From assembly GCA_021307315.1 (NCBI GenBank), contig JAJSPD010000023.1, positions 186,001-250,000 of the forward strand: 64,000 bases of DNA. The letters run 5' to 3'. Origin of the DNA: Bisporella sp. PMI_857 (lineage: Eukaryota > Ascomycota > Leotiomycetes > Helotiales > Helotiaceae). Each line of letters begins with the position of its first letter. The first letter of the stretch is position 1. Shown piece after piece: positions 10,801-22,824 of the stretch. Below the pieces are notes generated by a model. The model did no database searches. It saw nothing but the letters and a program-made list of their open reading frames with translations, and was not told the DNA's origin. The position numbers and the translations under genes were made by a program.

Positions 10801-11899
10801 TCGTCATATTCCTAAGAGATTTCAACCAGTTTAGGCCGGTCCGCGGTCACGCTATATAGAGCCAGACGAGCAACGATATTGCTATTCTGCTGTCAGGGAA
10901 ATCTATCTAGCGTCAATTTAATCAGGTGGTATTTCTGACGGAGCAAATGCGTCAGGCCGAAAATGTAGCATTTCAGGATTTACTCCAAAAAGCACGCTCC
11001 GCCACTTTAACGGAGGACGATGTCGCTACTTTAAATTCGTGTACGATTGGAAACAGGGTTGCGAATAGGGAGACGCCACCAGAATAGGCCATTATACGAC
11101 TCAATCGTGTACGTGAAGAAGCTAACCTAATACATCTCTAAGCATTCGCCAAAAAACGAAGTCAGGAAATCTATCTTTTTCCCGCTAGACACGATGCACC
11201 TACAAGAACGAATTTGGATCTTTCTACGCTGCTCAGGATGATATACCAGGTCGGCGAGCAAGGATACCTGAAAGGTCCAGGCATCCAGCAGAATACGAAT
11301 ACGTATGCCGGTCTAGTCAATAGGATGAGAGGGACTGTCGAAGAAGTAATATTGGATACAGACGTGCGAGGTACATAAACAGTTATCGTTCTTGTAGGTT
11401 GGATTTGCTAACAAAACATAACGACGGCGATAAGCTCGTGGATGGAACTTGATGATCAGTTCATTCTGTGTACAGTTCCTCTACTATGCGTCCTCGTTCG
11501 ACCGGCACATGACCATGACCTATTATTCTCTGATATTTCCGACGGTCTGATTCCTGTCTTCCCGGTACAGATAAAAAAGCAGATCCCGAACATACCCGGC
11601 TTGTCGTTTTACCGACATCAGGTCCCGTTAACGCTTAGATTCGCTTTCACCGATTATAAGAGCCAAGGTAGTACGTTCATCAGCCTCATTCTAGATCTCC
11701 TCTTTAGTAAGCAACGCGGCGTTGACCAGCATAGCAAATAAACCTCGATCAATGATCAGCTTAGCAAGGTCAAATCATTATCGGGGGTCTGGTTGCGAAA
11801 ACCGATCACGCTTCAAAACGTTTCATTTGCCTTTCACCCGGATCTCCAGGTTGAACTGGCCCGACTTGAAGCTCTAGAACAACGGACGATTAGTCTGTA
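7857..11899 (+). pseudogene. Helitron Rep-helicase, broken
   Basis: The first part (7857-9640) matches the Helitron-like N domain. It shows an ATEELA...DLQQAAEE segment, an H-L-H-G HUH-type metal motif near 8412, and YYITNYATK, which carries the expected catalytic tyrosine. The middle (about 9641-9830) continues in another frame (E-V-L-L-G-L-F-Y-P-W), so two compensating indels are implied. From 9828 the original frame resumes with the Pif1-type helicase: Walker A G-G-V-G-G-V-G-K-T-H near 10465, Walker B L-I-L-D-E-I-S-I near 10690, D-F-N-Q-F-R-P-V-R-G near 10820, a late D-Y-K-S-Q-G-S-T motif near 11655, and a conserved tail to about 11899. At least seven in-frame stops interrupt 10755-11741. 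Several sit where the family has tryptophan. The copy cannot make the full protein. Confidence 0.85.
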
Positions 11900-12268
11900 G
11901 GAAAGCTCACTTGATTCTTGATATAAACCCATAAAACGACTCTCTTAACCCTGAGTATTACACTTCGCTTCATTCTACGTATCATATCTACCTCGTATTT
12001 AGACTTGCTTTAACAGAAATATAGTATATTGCTTTTCTTTCCTTTTTAAGCAATTGTTGCGAGGTTTCTGATACACTTAAGGCTACGGCTATCTAACGCC
12101 GTACTATCACTTGCTGTTTCATACATTGCCTTTTTATTGTCTTTATCTCTGCTACGGAGCCTCTTATTTCCCACACACGTTTTACTTCTTCGCTGTTTCT
12201 TATATGACCTATGTTAACTTTTCTTGATTCTTTTCATTTTTCTGTGTTGATACTTCCGTAGTATAACG

Positions 12269-13197
12269 ATGGTTAGTACTCGTACAACCTCGAGCGGAAG
12301 GACCACGGCTACGTTAGCTGGTTCCCCTGTTATAGAGGCCGCTGATAATAAAGACGATACAACTGATATTACTAACCAGGGCTCTGTAGGTTCTCTATTT
12401 GCCCGGTTATTGTTACCTGTTAATTTCTTAAGCACCGCGGAATTCTATGCCGCTTTACTCGGACAGCATTTACGCTAGTCCTTACCAATCTAGTTCGATC
12501 GATCCACATACACCCTTTTCGGCCCTCACTCCCTCATCATTTGCGTCGCCGAATAAAAGACCAGCAACTCCCTTTCCAGCCTTAAACTTTGACGGTGTCC
12601 CGAGCTTTCCCTACTTCGTGGCCAGTAGGTATACGTTAAGAATCTTAAACGTCTTAATCCGAAGCTTTCGTGGAGGACTTTCAGTAGAAATAGAATACTG
12701 TGGCTAGCTTATAATGACCCAAACGACTTATACGATAATAAAAAGCTTGGACCTTTAAGTATTATTCTTTTAAGCCAGCTCGGTCCGTTCATTACACTCA
12801 GGCTGCTAAAAACAATTTCAACAAAGACAAGCCTAAGTTTTCTTTGCAATTACAAATAGAGGAGCGATCTCTAGAATTCCTAAAAGACTTGATTCGTCGG
12901 CGGGATAGAAATCTCACTGTTACAAATCCCTTACGCGTTAAGGTAGCCGAGTCGAACATCACTTTCCCCTTTTTTACTCCCGGAGACGCATTCCCTTTTA
13001 CCTTTGACGGAACGACCACGAACGACGACCAAGACGGCGATAGCATAGATGCCTCTCGCTTCGCCGCTGGTGACAAGGTCGCTGTTCAGGCCTGGTTTGG
13101 CAGCTACGTCTTCACGAGCAAATCTGGGAAAACCATGTCTGGTCCGAGCTTCAGCTTTGGAGGCTGCAAGCTAGTGCTCCTGGCTCCTCGAGCCTGA
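12269..13197 (+). pseudogene. Second Helitron ORF, possible OB-fold ssDNA-binding protein, broken
   Basis: Three pieces in different frames lie downstream of the helicase: 12269-12478, 12447-12707 and about 12780-13197. The last piece (to TGA at 13197) has a polar N-terminal half, then F-A-A-G-D-K-V-A-V, A-W-F-G-S-Y, and a final G-x-S-F-S-F-G-G-C-K-L-V-L-L. This alternation of short beta-strands with a terminal KLVLL strand is what I would expect of an OB-fold ssDNA-binding protein. Some Helitrons are known to carry RPA-like ORFs. Identification from sequence alone is tentative. The frame changes near 12450 and 12720 show that it is decayed. Confidence 0.4.
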
Positions 13198-13481
13198 ATA
13201 GCAGCCCGGTTACTAAACGGAGGCGCATATTGTAGTATTGTTACGTCCTTTCTCAAAATTTAATTATATACAAACTATTTCTTTTATAATCTTACACTTC
13301 ACCATTCACATTATCCCAATTGTTGTTTCTGCTGATTTTCGTCACGTGTTCGTCTAGGCTGGCGCTGTTGTCTGTGCGCTATGCCTGAAACTTTGTAGGA
13401 ACCTTACACTTTACAAACTGCTTATTCCAACGTTTCTTAATTAAAATTCCATAACTCTGATCAATTTCGAAGGCTTCGTGT

Positions 13482-13533
13482 GAGCCGTAGGCTAGCACCC
13501 ACGTTCACACCCCGGCTCGCTATAACTACTTAG
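13482..13533 (+). other. Candidate Helitron 3' terminal hairpin
   Basis: GAGCCG (13482-13487) pairs with CGGCTC (13513-13518). The 3' arm is followed after about 10 nt by CTTAG (13529-13533). Helitron 3' ends typically have a GC-rich hairpin about 10-12 nt before a CTRR terminus, and CTTAG is close to this but not identical. Its position about 340 bp after the last element ORF fits. Confidence 0.4.
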
Positions 13534-13992
13534 CTACCATGGTCACGCGTGTAGCGTATAGGCAGGTTTCTCGAACATTCTATAATCAGGCGCTGTGGAG
13601 CCATCTTTCGTCTCCTTCGACATTACCATTGCAATAGCAGGATAATATAGACAGAGCCAGTCAAGTATTGGCCAAAAGTGTGCCTCCTAGCGTGCCTCGA
13701 TCATACCAGCGACAAGAACAAATCATAGCTCAATCGGGCGTAGATTTTGAATATCCTAGAGAGCCAGCTATGAATTCCTGCAGCGACTTTCTAGCGATTG
13801 GCAGGTCTTGCGCGCCTGCAGTAATGCACAACGATGCCCACTATTGCCACGAGGCTGCCGCTCAACTGAGTGCTCCAGCCTCAATCCAAAGTCCTCTCCC
13901 AACTCAATAAACAACTTCGCATGCATGCCGACTCGACGGCTTAATATTGAACGAAAACCTCTTTCCTGCAGACTCTCAAATCTGGCCGAATA

Positions 13993-14355
13993 ATGCGTCT
14001 ACTAGTATACAGCACCGATAACGAGTTCAGCCTAGCCGAGTTCTTTGACTACGACATTCCCGAGTATGCTATACTTTCGCACAGATGGGGAGCGAAGGAG
14101 GTCACTTTCAAAAACCTGATGGATAGCACGGGCAAGAGCAAGGCTGGCTATGACAAGATACAGTTCTGCGGGGAACAGGCTAAGCGTGATGGCTTGCAAT
14201 ACTTTTGGGTGGACACCTGTTGCATCGACAAATCAAACAGCACCGAGCTCGCAGAGGCTATCAACTCTATGTTTCGCTGGTACCAGGATGCGACTAAATG
14301 CTACGTTTATCTATCAGATGTTTCGAGACCTCCCTTCGAGTTTCCTTTAGATTAG
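13993..14355 (+). pseudogene. Truncated HET-domain gene
   Basis: The frame starts M-R-L-L and contains Y-A-I-L-S-H-R-W-G, E-V-T-F-K-N, G-Y-D-K-I, W-V-D-T-C-C-I-D-K and A-I-N-S-M-F-R-W-Y, ending with C-Y-V-Y-L-S-D-V. These are the ordered motifs of the first half of a heterokaryon-incompatibility (HET) domain. It stops with TAG at 14355 after 120 aa. The expected continuation (a W-x-x-R-G-W-T-L-Q-E-L type segment) is not found downstream in any frame. HET domains trigger cell death after recognition of non-self, and a bare half-domain is unlikely to work. It may be a 3'-truncated copy. The start codon and 5' motif order look intact. Confidence 0.75.
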
Positions 14356-14670
14356 AGCTTCGGCTTGCTCCAGATTTGGAGGGTCGTTGCTTTAAATCCG
14401 GTTCCGTGCCTGTGTTATCCACTATTGCAAGAGTGCTTCAGACAGCCATCAATAATAGAAGGTCTTTCATGCATGTTCTGTACCTCCGTCTGTGAGAAAC
14501 TTGAATAATTTCACCGTATATCACGTGGTAATCAGGTCTTGGCAAGTCCGCGGCTGTCCGCTCGCTTGCCACGTTGAACATCCTGGGTTTTTAACAGGTA
14601 CGCCATCTAAATCAAATCACTCGAAATCTTGCAAGATCGACCTTTAAATTCTTGGACATGTATTCTAAGG

Positions 14671-15215
14671 ATGTCTACTAACAGAGAAGATTCTTTTGCT
14701 ATTTCGCCACCAACAGCAGCTTTCCTCCGCCTAGTTGAGACAGCGGCTCGCGATTGTCGCGACAATACTATCTCCGCTCAAGAGAAACCTGTCACTAAAC
14801 TCGACTTCACAAACAGTTGCGCAGATGTGCAGAAGGAATTTATAAGAACTTATCAAGAGAAGGTTTGTTGGAAAACTCCAGAATTTACCCTGATAGCTAA
14901 TAGCTTTTCTGCTAGATCCTCCCAGGTTCTTCTACTGCAGCGGTTTTCGATCCAAACAAAATCGAATCATGGTGGATTCCTGAAGCGTTCGCCATTACCG
15001 AAGGGTCTTTTCGAATACCCCCTCTAGCCACAGCTGTGATGGTACCTTTGGTGAAAGACGGGAATCCCACAATCGAATACTGCAACTCTCGTGGAGTAAC
15101 CTCGTCAATAGATTGGACTATCGGGTCTGTTATCTATCTGGCAGGCGATTCAAGTTTGAAGTCAGATGGTGGCGGGAATGCATCATTCATATTCTTGCTG
15201 TTCAGAATGAAATGA
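14671..15215 (+). CDS. Two-exon orphan protein, about 163 aa
   Basis: Exon 1 (14671-14862) starts at an ATG. The 53-nt intron (14863-14915) begins GTTTGT, has GCTAAT as a branch site and ends GCTAG. Exon 2 (14916-15215) ends with TGA. Phase 0 is preserved and each exon alone would run into stops, which supports the splice. The product has an acidic and hydrophobic N-terminal helix region (A-F-L-R-L-V-E-T-A), and a C-terminal half rich in short beta-like strands (P-P-L-A-T-A-V-M-V-P, W-T-I-G-S-V-I-Y-L-A). I do not recognise a family. It follows the truncated HET gene on the same strand but the spacing (about 315 bp) does not suggest a shared transcript. Confidence 0.5.
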
Positions 15216-15401
15216 TGGCCTTATATCTTTCAGACAAATGGGCAGTCCCAATTTGCTGTGCCGGATGCAGAGAAGTTTGTGAGCGAGTGCTTCCATCAAT
15301 GCAGAACACGTCCAATCCACAGATGCTTAGGGAGATTCTGTTATCGGCTGGCAACTCATATGTTTGCGGAGTGTTTGCTGTTGCCTTTGCATGGTTCTAA
15401 G

Positions 15402-17167
15402 CTATAAAGTGGCAGCGCCAGCTGGATCACTATAGAAATATCCAAATCTGCTGATGTCTGTGTCTGTGTAATCTCTTATATATCCACTCTCGAAATTCTG
15501 CACAGGCTGCATCATCTCCGATATATCCGGCCCAAAATTCTGCACAGGCTGCATTTCCATCGATATATCCAGTTGCTCAAATGACCGAACCGGCCGCATT
15601 ACGCTTGCAATGTCGAGGGCATCAAAACTCTGTGCCTGCTGCATCATCATCGATATGTCCAGTCCCTCAACCTCTTGCACTATCCGGACTCGCTTGCTTA
15701 GATGTTCTGTGCGATCTGAACCAGCATGCCGCCTTTTAGTTTGACTTTCGTCCTTTAAGTTACTGGAGCCTTCCGATCTTGGGTTGAGCGGTTGTGCGAT
15801 TGTCAAGCTGCCTCCCGACTTATGCAGTAGTTGATCAAGGTTTATGTGCCGCCGTATACATTCCGTCAGCTCACTGCTAGTAGCGGCAAGCTCACTGTAA
15901 CTCCAACCATAAGCTACCATGCCGTTGATGAGGATTTGGACAGCAAATTTGTCGAGACCGCGAGCTCGCTTGTATAGATCTGGCCGGCATTCCTCGAGAT
16001 ATTTGATCAAAAGATCTATATCGTCTTTAATTAGACAATGTTGCCATCTTGAATACTAATTAGTACTCTTTCCTTAAATTGAACTGCATTTTGCTTTGGA
16101 TTCACTTACATACTCTCGACACCAGTGCCCACACCAATGTATAAAAGCAACCCTGTTGCCCCGCTCTGAAGAAGCAGCCTGTATTTACTACTCTTCTTGT
16201 ACCAAGCTTTCACACCTTTCTCTGTAATTGCAAGCTTTTCCCCTACCTTCAAAAATGCTTTAGTCAGCCGTCCCTCGCCTCGGCGGAGCTTGACACGCTC
16301 TGCCGCTGCGACCTGTTCCACTTCGTGGGCAAAAAATATGCTACCTAGGACACTGGCGAAAGGGTGATTAACCTGACTGAGGCCTCCGGATAGGCGCTGG
16401 AGCCGCGAGGTCGACCCTGAATAAGTTCCATCAAAGATATGTGTAGGCCAATAATGGGCGAATGGTTGTGGGTTGAGATTTTCTGATTCAGTGAATCCTC
16501 GAGCTGCTCGAACTAGATGATCGATTCGCGTAGTGGCCTCGGATCCAATCTTGTTGCAAAAGTACTCTGTGGTTAAATTGCTTGCTGGCAGAAAAATAAC
16601 GGGGGAAGCTGGTGATTCTTTCAATAGCAGAGGATGGGTACAAATATTTGATGGTGATGAGAAAAGAGTTGAGCCTGCTGCCGGCTGTGTTAGATGAAAA
16701 GTCGGTTGAGCATCATTGATATCCGGTGAAGATGAGGATGGTAGCGATAATGCCGCTGTTGACAGCGGAACACAGGTGTCTGCCAAGTGAGGGAAAAGCA
16801 ATGAGAATGGTAGGCAAGCGGTAGACGAAGCGTCTTTTGTTTCGGTGGAAGTGAGAGGCGTTGTTGATGAGAGGAGAGGAGACGGTGGTATGGTAAACAG
16901 CTGGACTCGAGGCTGTGAAAGCGTGTCTGGATGGGTGGTGCTCGCAGCTACAGAGTCCAACTGTGGAAAATATGTGGGAGGGCGTGACGGTAAGTGTGAG
17001 GACTTCAAGTGAACAGGATCTCGATCCTGTAAAGGAATTTGATCGCAGTTCCTATCCGCTAGGTTCAACCCGTGAGTATTCTCAATATTGGATCCCAATT
17101 CTTGTCTTACTTTCGAATGAGCAGTGGAGATTTCATTTTTGGTAGCAGCAGTATTGTGTATAGGCAT
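15402..17167 (-). CDS. Two-exon orphan protein, 558 aa, with C-terminal degenerate repeats
   Basis: Exon 1 is complement(16114-17167), starting at an ATG. The intron is complement(16025-16113) with donor GTATGTAAGT and an AAAG acceptor. Exon 2 is complement(15402-16024). The phase-1 junction joins an open frame on both sides, whereas exon 1 alone stops three codons later. Residues 1 to about 200 are Ser/Thr/Pro-rich and probably disordered. Residues about 205-420 look helical and globular, with charged helices and one hydrophobic stretch (L-L-L-Q-S-G-A-T-G-L-L-L-Y-I-G-V) near residue 340. The tail holds a bipartite basic segment (K-R-R-H ... K-R-V-R) and four degenerate copies of a D-I-S-x-M-M-Q-P-V-Q-N-F unit. 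I recognise no domain. Confidence 0.55.
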
Positions 17168-17679
17168 AATTTCCGTTTTACATACTCGTGGTCGGGTTTG
17201 AAAGGATACAATACGAAGGCTGGTGTTTAAGGTAGAGTTTGCCTCCTTTAAATACCCATCTCTTCTAGCCGAGCCCAGTCAGCAAGCCACACTTTCAAGC
17301 ACCAACAGGGATTTCATCAAAGCACCCCACACCACCAACACCGTGCAAGTTAAGGGCTTAACTTGCTTCCGCGGTCAGACAAGGTCTTGCTTTGCTTTTG
17401 GGATCTGCCAGAAAAGGCGTCTATCCCTTATGAGACCTATCTATTGTTTGATGTGCATCCAGGCTCGATTTGCACATCTTCTAGGATTACCCGGCCGTCT
17501 ACCCATTGGGGACCAGAACAAGACGCATGGCTTTGGTTCGCATCCCTTTGATTGACTATATAAAGGGCTGGTTTCTTCTAGGAAAGCATGGCTGCAGAGT
17601 TTATTTAAGGCACAATATTTGCCTACTTATATTTAATTGGTTGCTGACTAGTACGCTGTCGTATCACGAAGCATTCGAG

Positions 17680-19636
17680 ATGCTTGCATTCAACATCACC
17701 CAGCCCATTCCTATGCATGGGCAGATTCAGGTCTCAAGTGTGACTGAGCAGGTAAGCCCCTACGGCCTTTGTTGATAGCCCACGATTCATCTTAAAAATA
17801 GACCACTGAGCGAATCCCATTCGATGTCAATGAGCTTTTTCGCACACCTTTGAGCAATGTATGGAGGCTTTGCTACGTTCCGTCGGATCAAATTGAGCCA
17901 ATCAGTTCCGATTGGTATCAAATATCACCAGCAGCTGGAATATACAACATTGGGAATAACTATGGCATACATCGGGTTGCAGTTGATGACGCATATCTTC
18001 CATGGCTTGGACTTAACTTTTTTAAGTTTGAACTCGTCCTGGACCCAACAAATCCATTAGACATAGAAGCGCGAATACATGGCAAATGGGTGGCGAAAAG
18101 GAATGCTGATACTCGATTTTACCAAGATGCTCTCAAAGCAATCTCTTCTGGACGCCCAGGACTCGACCTGTGTTATCTCAACTGCGCCCTAGTGCGACAC
18201 CAAATACCGCTTGAGTGCGCACTCTTGAAGCACGAACTAGTACATACATCCTCACTTTTACTCACCAACACAAAAAGTTGTTAACTGTTATCAGGAATAT
18301 GATTCTCGGGTCTGTGCCAAACTCGCCCAATGTTTGCTGTTCATTGCTCTGAACTTGCTCGATGACTATGACACGACATCTGCTCTTGCGCTTCTTGGGA
18401 AGAATGAACACGAATTACTCCAAGGCCTTTGGGTCAACCTTACGGAACTTTCTACCTACCACTCAGACATATCACTTGCCAACTTCGAGACCAGACCAAG
18501 ATCTGTTCCAAATAGTGTAATCCTACACATTCTTTCACTTTTCCGATACCTTGTTGAATTTGCTGGAGGAAAGATGAATAAACGGCAACACAGGCTTCTC
18601 CCAGAGTATACGGCTAATCAAAACGCCAATATTTACGGCTCTGCTGTTAACACCAATGGTTCAAAGCCTTTTGGGATCTTCGACCCTGAGAAAATGCGCA
18701 ATGCTCTTTCAAAGTCTTTAGTCTTCCCCGACGATATCGGTATACCCGATATTATGGAATTGCGCAATCAAATGTTGGTCTATCTTCCAATGGGGTTTCC
18801 AGATGGATACTTGGTATGAGCTTCTCAGTGACAGACTTGCTTGATTCTTATTTTCTGCAGGATATTCCGATAGAGGTTCTAAGCAAGCTTGGGTACGACC
18901 AAGTGAAAATGATTCGCATACAACTGTATTTGTCCTGTAGCCAATATTGGGGATGATACTAATAAGAGATAGAACACATTTCTACTACGAACACCCTTCT
19001 CTCCTGAGGCCAAAAAACGATATTTTAGTTCTTCTTGCTCGAAGCTCACTTGAGCCAATGGCTAACCAAGTTCTAGCGGAATGGGCAGTCGCAAATGACG
19101 GCTTGAGTGCATATCAACGAATCGCCAGAGATCTTCAGGATTCTCAAACTCTAGAACAGCTCGGCTTGACCTTAGCGGCTTTACTAAATCGTCAGCGACT
19201 ACTTCCTCACACTCCGAACAATAACAACCAACCTACCAAGGGCTCATTTCAAGTGGACTTCGATCTACTTTTGAATGGCCAGCATGTTGGCAATGAGCGA
19301 GTGATGTTTGAACGTATGATATTTTCAGTTTTAAGGGTCTTTTACACAGGAAGGAGCGATGAGAAACCATGCCAATTTCTTACCATGATACTTGACACAA
19401 CTTCACCTGCTCCGGATCCTTTTGACGACTTTTTGGATCAATATTGGGTATACAGAATAGAGGAAAGATTGACCCATGAATATGCTCTTGAGATGGCGGA
19501 GCTTTGGGATGTGACGGAGAAACTGGCCGTGGGCGACGAAAAAGAGATAGTCATGTTCGATGATAATGAAGACGAGAAGGAGGCGCCAGAAGCGGCAAGT
19601 ACAGGCGGATGCTGGGTGATGATAGCTCGACCTTAG
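17680..19636 (+). CDS. Five-exon orphan protein, about 588 aa (5' end uncertain)
   Basis: The model joins exons 17680-17751, 17802-18239, 18295-18813, 18861-18902 and 18941-19636. All junctions are phase 0 with GTAAGC, GTACAT, GTATGA and GTGAAA donors and AG acceptors. The introns are 50, 55, 47 and 38 nt. The frame then runs to TAG at 19634-19636. The ATG at 17680 is the first in frame on the last clear exon. Coding-like sequence further upstream (about 17363-17550 in another frame, containing a F-W-D-L-P-E-K and a D-A-W-L-W-F segment) suggests one or two more 5' exons that I could not join with confidence. The protein has alternating globular segments, a polar N-rich loop and an acidic C-terminal tail. 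No known domain is recognised. Confidence 0.55.
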
Positions 19637-21886
19637 TTGTCTATGTTTCACCGGATAAATATACGTTCATGGCTATGAAATTTGAAGCTTCAAAACATGT
19701 TGGCAGGCTTGTTACATATTGCAACTTATTTTAATTCAATTGAAAAACATTAGTTCCGTAAATGCAAAGCTGTTAATTGCTGATATACAAAAAACAGCAA
19801 TCTCAATCTTGGCCTCCCTACCAATTAAACTGCAAGAATAATGTCTCCAGAGGATGTGTATTTACAGCTCTGATTGGGTAGTTATACAGCGGAGCGCGAA
19901 TGGCAGTTTCCACGATTCTGACCTCCCAGTAAGCGAGAATCACCGCACACTTCACAGGCGTTTATTTTTAGAGTTTGGTTTGTGGCACAAGCACTCAGGC
20001 GCCAAAAGTGGCACCTTATAGAAAATAGAACCAATTTTGGTTTTCATCGATAGACTGAAGCTAAAAATGATTCCCAATTCTTGATCAATTTTTTGATTAC
20101 TAAATCTTATATCTAATATTCGATTACACAATTTTAAATTCGGAAAGTTATAGTCACTAACAAGCGTGTAGGGGATATTGAGAAATAATAAAGTCTCGAT
20201 TCTGCTACCTCAAATATTGATAAGCGAAAAGTTGTCCTTTGCAGCTACAAATAACTGCGTCTCTACTACAAAGGCATCCTATCGATTCTTTTTAAACTTC
20301 CAATCAAATACTCAAAGGCGCTCCTGTCTTCGTCCGTGCTTGCATCATCTCGGGAAGGACTCAAGAAATTCTTCAGCCTCGAATCTGCCATAACCCAACT
20401 TTCACCAGCGTTGCTCCAATACCACTTCCCTGAGGTTCCCTCGATCAATATCACATTTTGTTTATTTTTAAGACCACCTATTTTGCACCGTCTTCTGTTC
20501 CAATATTTTTGTCGGCAATTTGATTTTCATTGACGGAATCTGGTCTCTCAACCCAGGTCAACTGCTGAAATCTTTCGGGTATCTAAGAAGTTAAGCTTAA
20601 GAACAATAGAAGAATATAAACTATAGCTCACCTCGCACTGATTGTTTGTGTTTTTTTGTAAAGCTTGAGACGGGATGCTATGCAAACAGACTCGCAACGA
20701 GGACCCTGACTTTATATTAAAATTTCCAAGTAGGTTCAACGGTAGGTGCGTTGCAAACCAAACAATGCTTGCACTTTCTAAAAGATTACGCACCTAATCC
20801 TTGTTTGTACAGGGTCGGCAAGTCTTCAATTTGCAGTACTTGCACTCAAATATGTACCAATGAGGTCCGGAGTGGCACATAGAACACATCCATTGGATAA
20901 GTGTAGATTCGGACTTTAGAAGGTTAAACGAATGATGGCAGGAACTTGGGATAGACATAATACAGAAGTAAGTTGGAATTGCTTCGGCTTAAATTTAAAC
21001 TTGTGAATTCACACGTATGAAAAACACCTAAGTTTTAGCGAGGAGTACAAAGGTTTATATTGTTATTTAACAGGCGCTAACACTATCAAATCGCTCAACT
21101 TGACTTATTCCCCCAAGAAAGCTACTACGTAATCCAACAAAGCAAGCCTTACCGCATGGTGGAAGCAAGCATGGATAGCGGTTGGATCTAGATATCGTTA
21201 GATACAGAGTTCATGGCGTATCAATGGTGCAGCTCTCTTAAATTGGAACGTCTCCGTATGGTACCCTTTCGCTTCTAAGATCTTCATTGGGTTAAAGCAA
21301 TGTCGAGACCTCGCAGCTTATATGCAGGTCCTCATCCCCGAGGCAGCTAGAAACATGCATTGTGCACTAGCCCATGAACCATTATAGATAGCGTAATTAC
21401 AGCATCTCAGCAGCTAGCGGGTAGTGATTAAGGCACAGCGCAATAGCTCTAGTTATCCACCATCAAGTGGAGAACGTCGGAGAAATGATAATTTGAAGTA
21501 GTGGGCATTGGAGCACCGACTGGGTGGTCATCAAGAACGTAGAGTCAAGTGATAATCAGGCGCTCTTTAGCTTACTGTCACTTTATTCCCACGCATCGTC
21601 ATACACTTAAATAAATTCATGGGGCTATATGTATATTTAAAAGTATTTTCAAAGCAAACGGAAATCCTTATAGCTAAGATCCTATATCAATAATCTAGGT
21701 GCTTATCTCACTTCAAGACTGGCTCTGCAGCTACAAATAATCAAAGCCCCCTCTCGCTCAGCTAATAAGCTCAATGATGAACTTTTTATTCCGTGAGGCC
21801 AAAGCATGCGCCGTGGCCATGGTGTTCTTGATCTAAAGTTGACTGTTAACTAAGGAGAATATGGATATACTGTAGACGACTCTTAC
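19637..21886. other. Gene-poor, AT-rich stretch
   Basis: About 2.2 kb with no convincing coding frame. Short frames (20178-20533 plus, 20266-20793 minus) have low-complexity content and no splice partners. The base composition is AT-rich. I see no terminal repeats. Confidence 0.4.
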
Positions 21887-22132
21887 TTAGGTTGCTCCTC
21901 TAAGAATCTCCTCCGTAGCCGGGTCTGTGATTTTACTCGCCCCACCGACGGCCTGCTGAAGAAGTTCGGTAATAGATGGGTCTGTGGACCGATTCTGGGT
22001 AGTCTCGGGGTGAGCGTCTCCAGGTGTGTCCTCAACCTTGGACGACTCCAGCTGCTCGGATGATAGGTGATTCGAGCTACTCTGCGATGTACTTTGAGGG
22101 CCGGTTGTCTCTGCTGGAGCCATCGTCGACAT
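21887..22132 (-). CDS. Small hydrophilic protein, 81 aa
   Basis: The frame opens at an ATG on the minus strand (22132) and stops with TAA immediately before a GTAAGA that looks like a donor but lies after the stop. The product is Ser/Thr/Gln/Glu-rich for the first 50 residues and then has a helical S-I-T-E-L-L-Q-Q-A-V-G-G-A segment. It has no signal peptide or membrane segment. Its composition is typical of small stress or conidiation-related disordered proteins, but I do not recognise a family. Expression cannot be judged. Confidence 0.4.
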   Translation of the reverse strand: MSTMAPAETTGPQSTSQSSSNHLSSEQLESSKVEDTPGDAHPETTQNRSTDPSITELLQQAVGGASKITDPATEEILRGAT

Positions 22133-22824
22133 GGAGGATTGGTAGATAGCTCTGATGGGATAAAATATACAGAAGTGAAGCTTCAGAAGATGCTTGAAGA
22201 GTTGGGAGGAATGAAATGGTGAATGATTAAGCTTGTAGGGAAATTCGCACCCTTAAATACATTCTCATACTAGGAGGTCGCATATATCTTTCCTGCAGCA
22301 ACTGCACATCGTCCTCCTCATTCAGCCGTCTTATTCGATCGAAGAACGGAGCTCGCTTTGCCGGCCAATACTTGACCAAGCACCCCTGGGCACTTAAACT
22401 CGGCCAGCACGCCAAAACTCTTCGGATATGAGGATCTCTTTCCTATTCCATGCCGTAGTCGCCGTCATCCTGTCGAGTCAACAGACACACTGCATATTCA
22501 CCGTCCCAAAATAAGCCACTGGAAAACTCCGCCAAATTGAAATACCCGGGGTATGAACTTTAGCTGACGCAGTTATGGTAATACCCTTCAGGTGCAATAT
22601 TGGCCGAGGGGGAGGGGGAACCAGATTAGATGTGGTATATTGAGCAGTCGAAAAAAAGTCACGGGCACGAAGAACGCTAAGATCATATGTACAGAATACA
22701 CAATCATACTAGATATTCGTTCACTCTCGTCCACGAACAGTGTGTTCTAGCAAAAGCTAAGCGACTTCTGCCGATTATACCATGATTTCTAGTAGCTAAT
22801 TTATATGTTCTGCCTTAACGACGA

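Larger units (their letters stand above)
7857..13533 (+). mobile_element. Decayed Helitron (Rep, helicase, possible OB-fold ORF)
   Basis: The span holds a Rep/helicase coding region (7857 to about 11899), a second broken ORF (about 12269-13197) and a hairpin followed by CTTAG at 13482-13533, which resembles a Helitron 3' end. The 5' end is not identified. The coding region begins inside the Rep N-terminal half, so the element is probably 5'-truncated or its N-terminal exon is lost. Helitrons move by rolling-circle replication and insert without target duplications, so the borders need comparison with an empty site. Confidence 0.7.
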
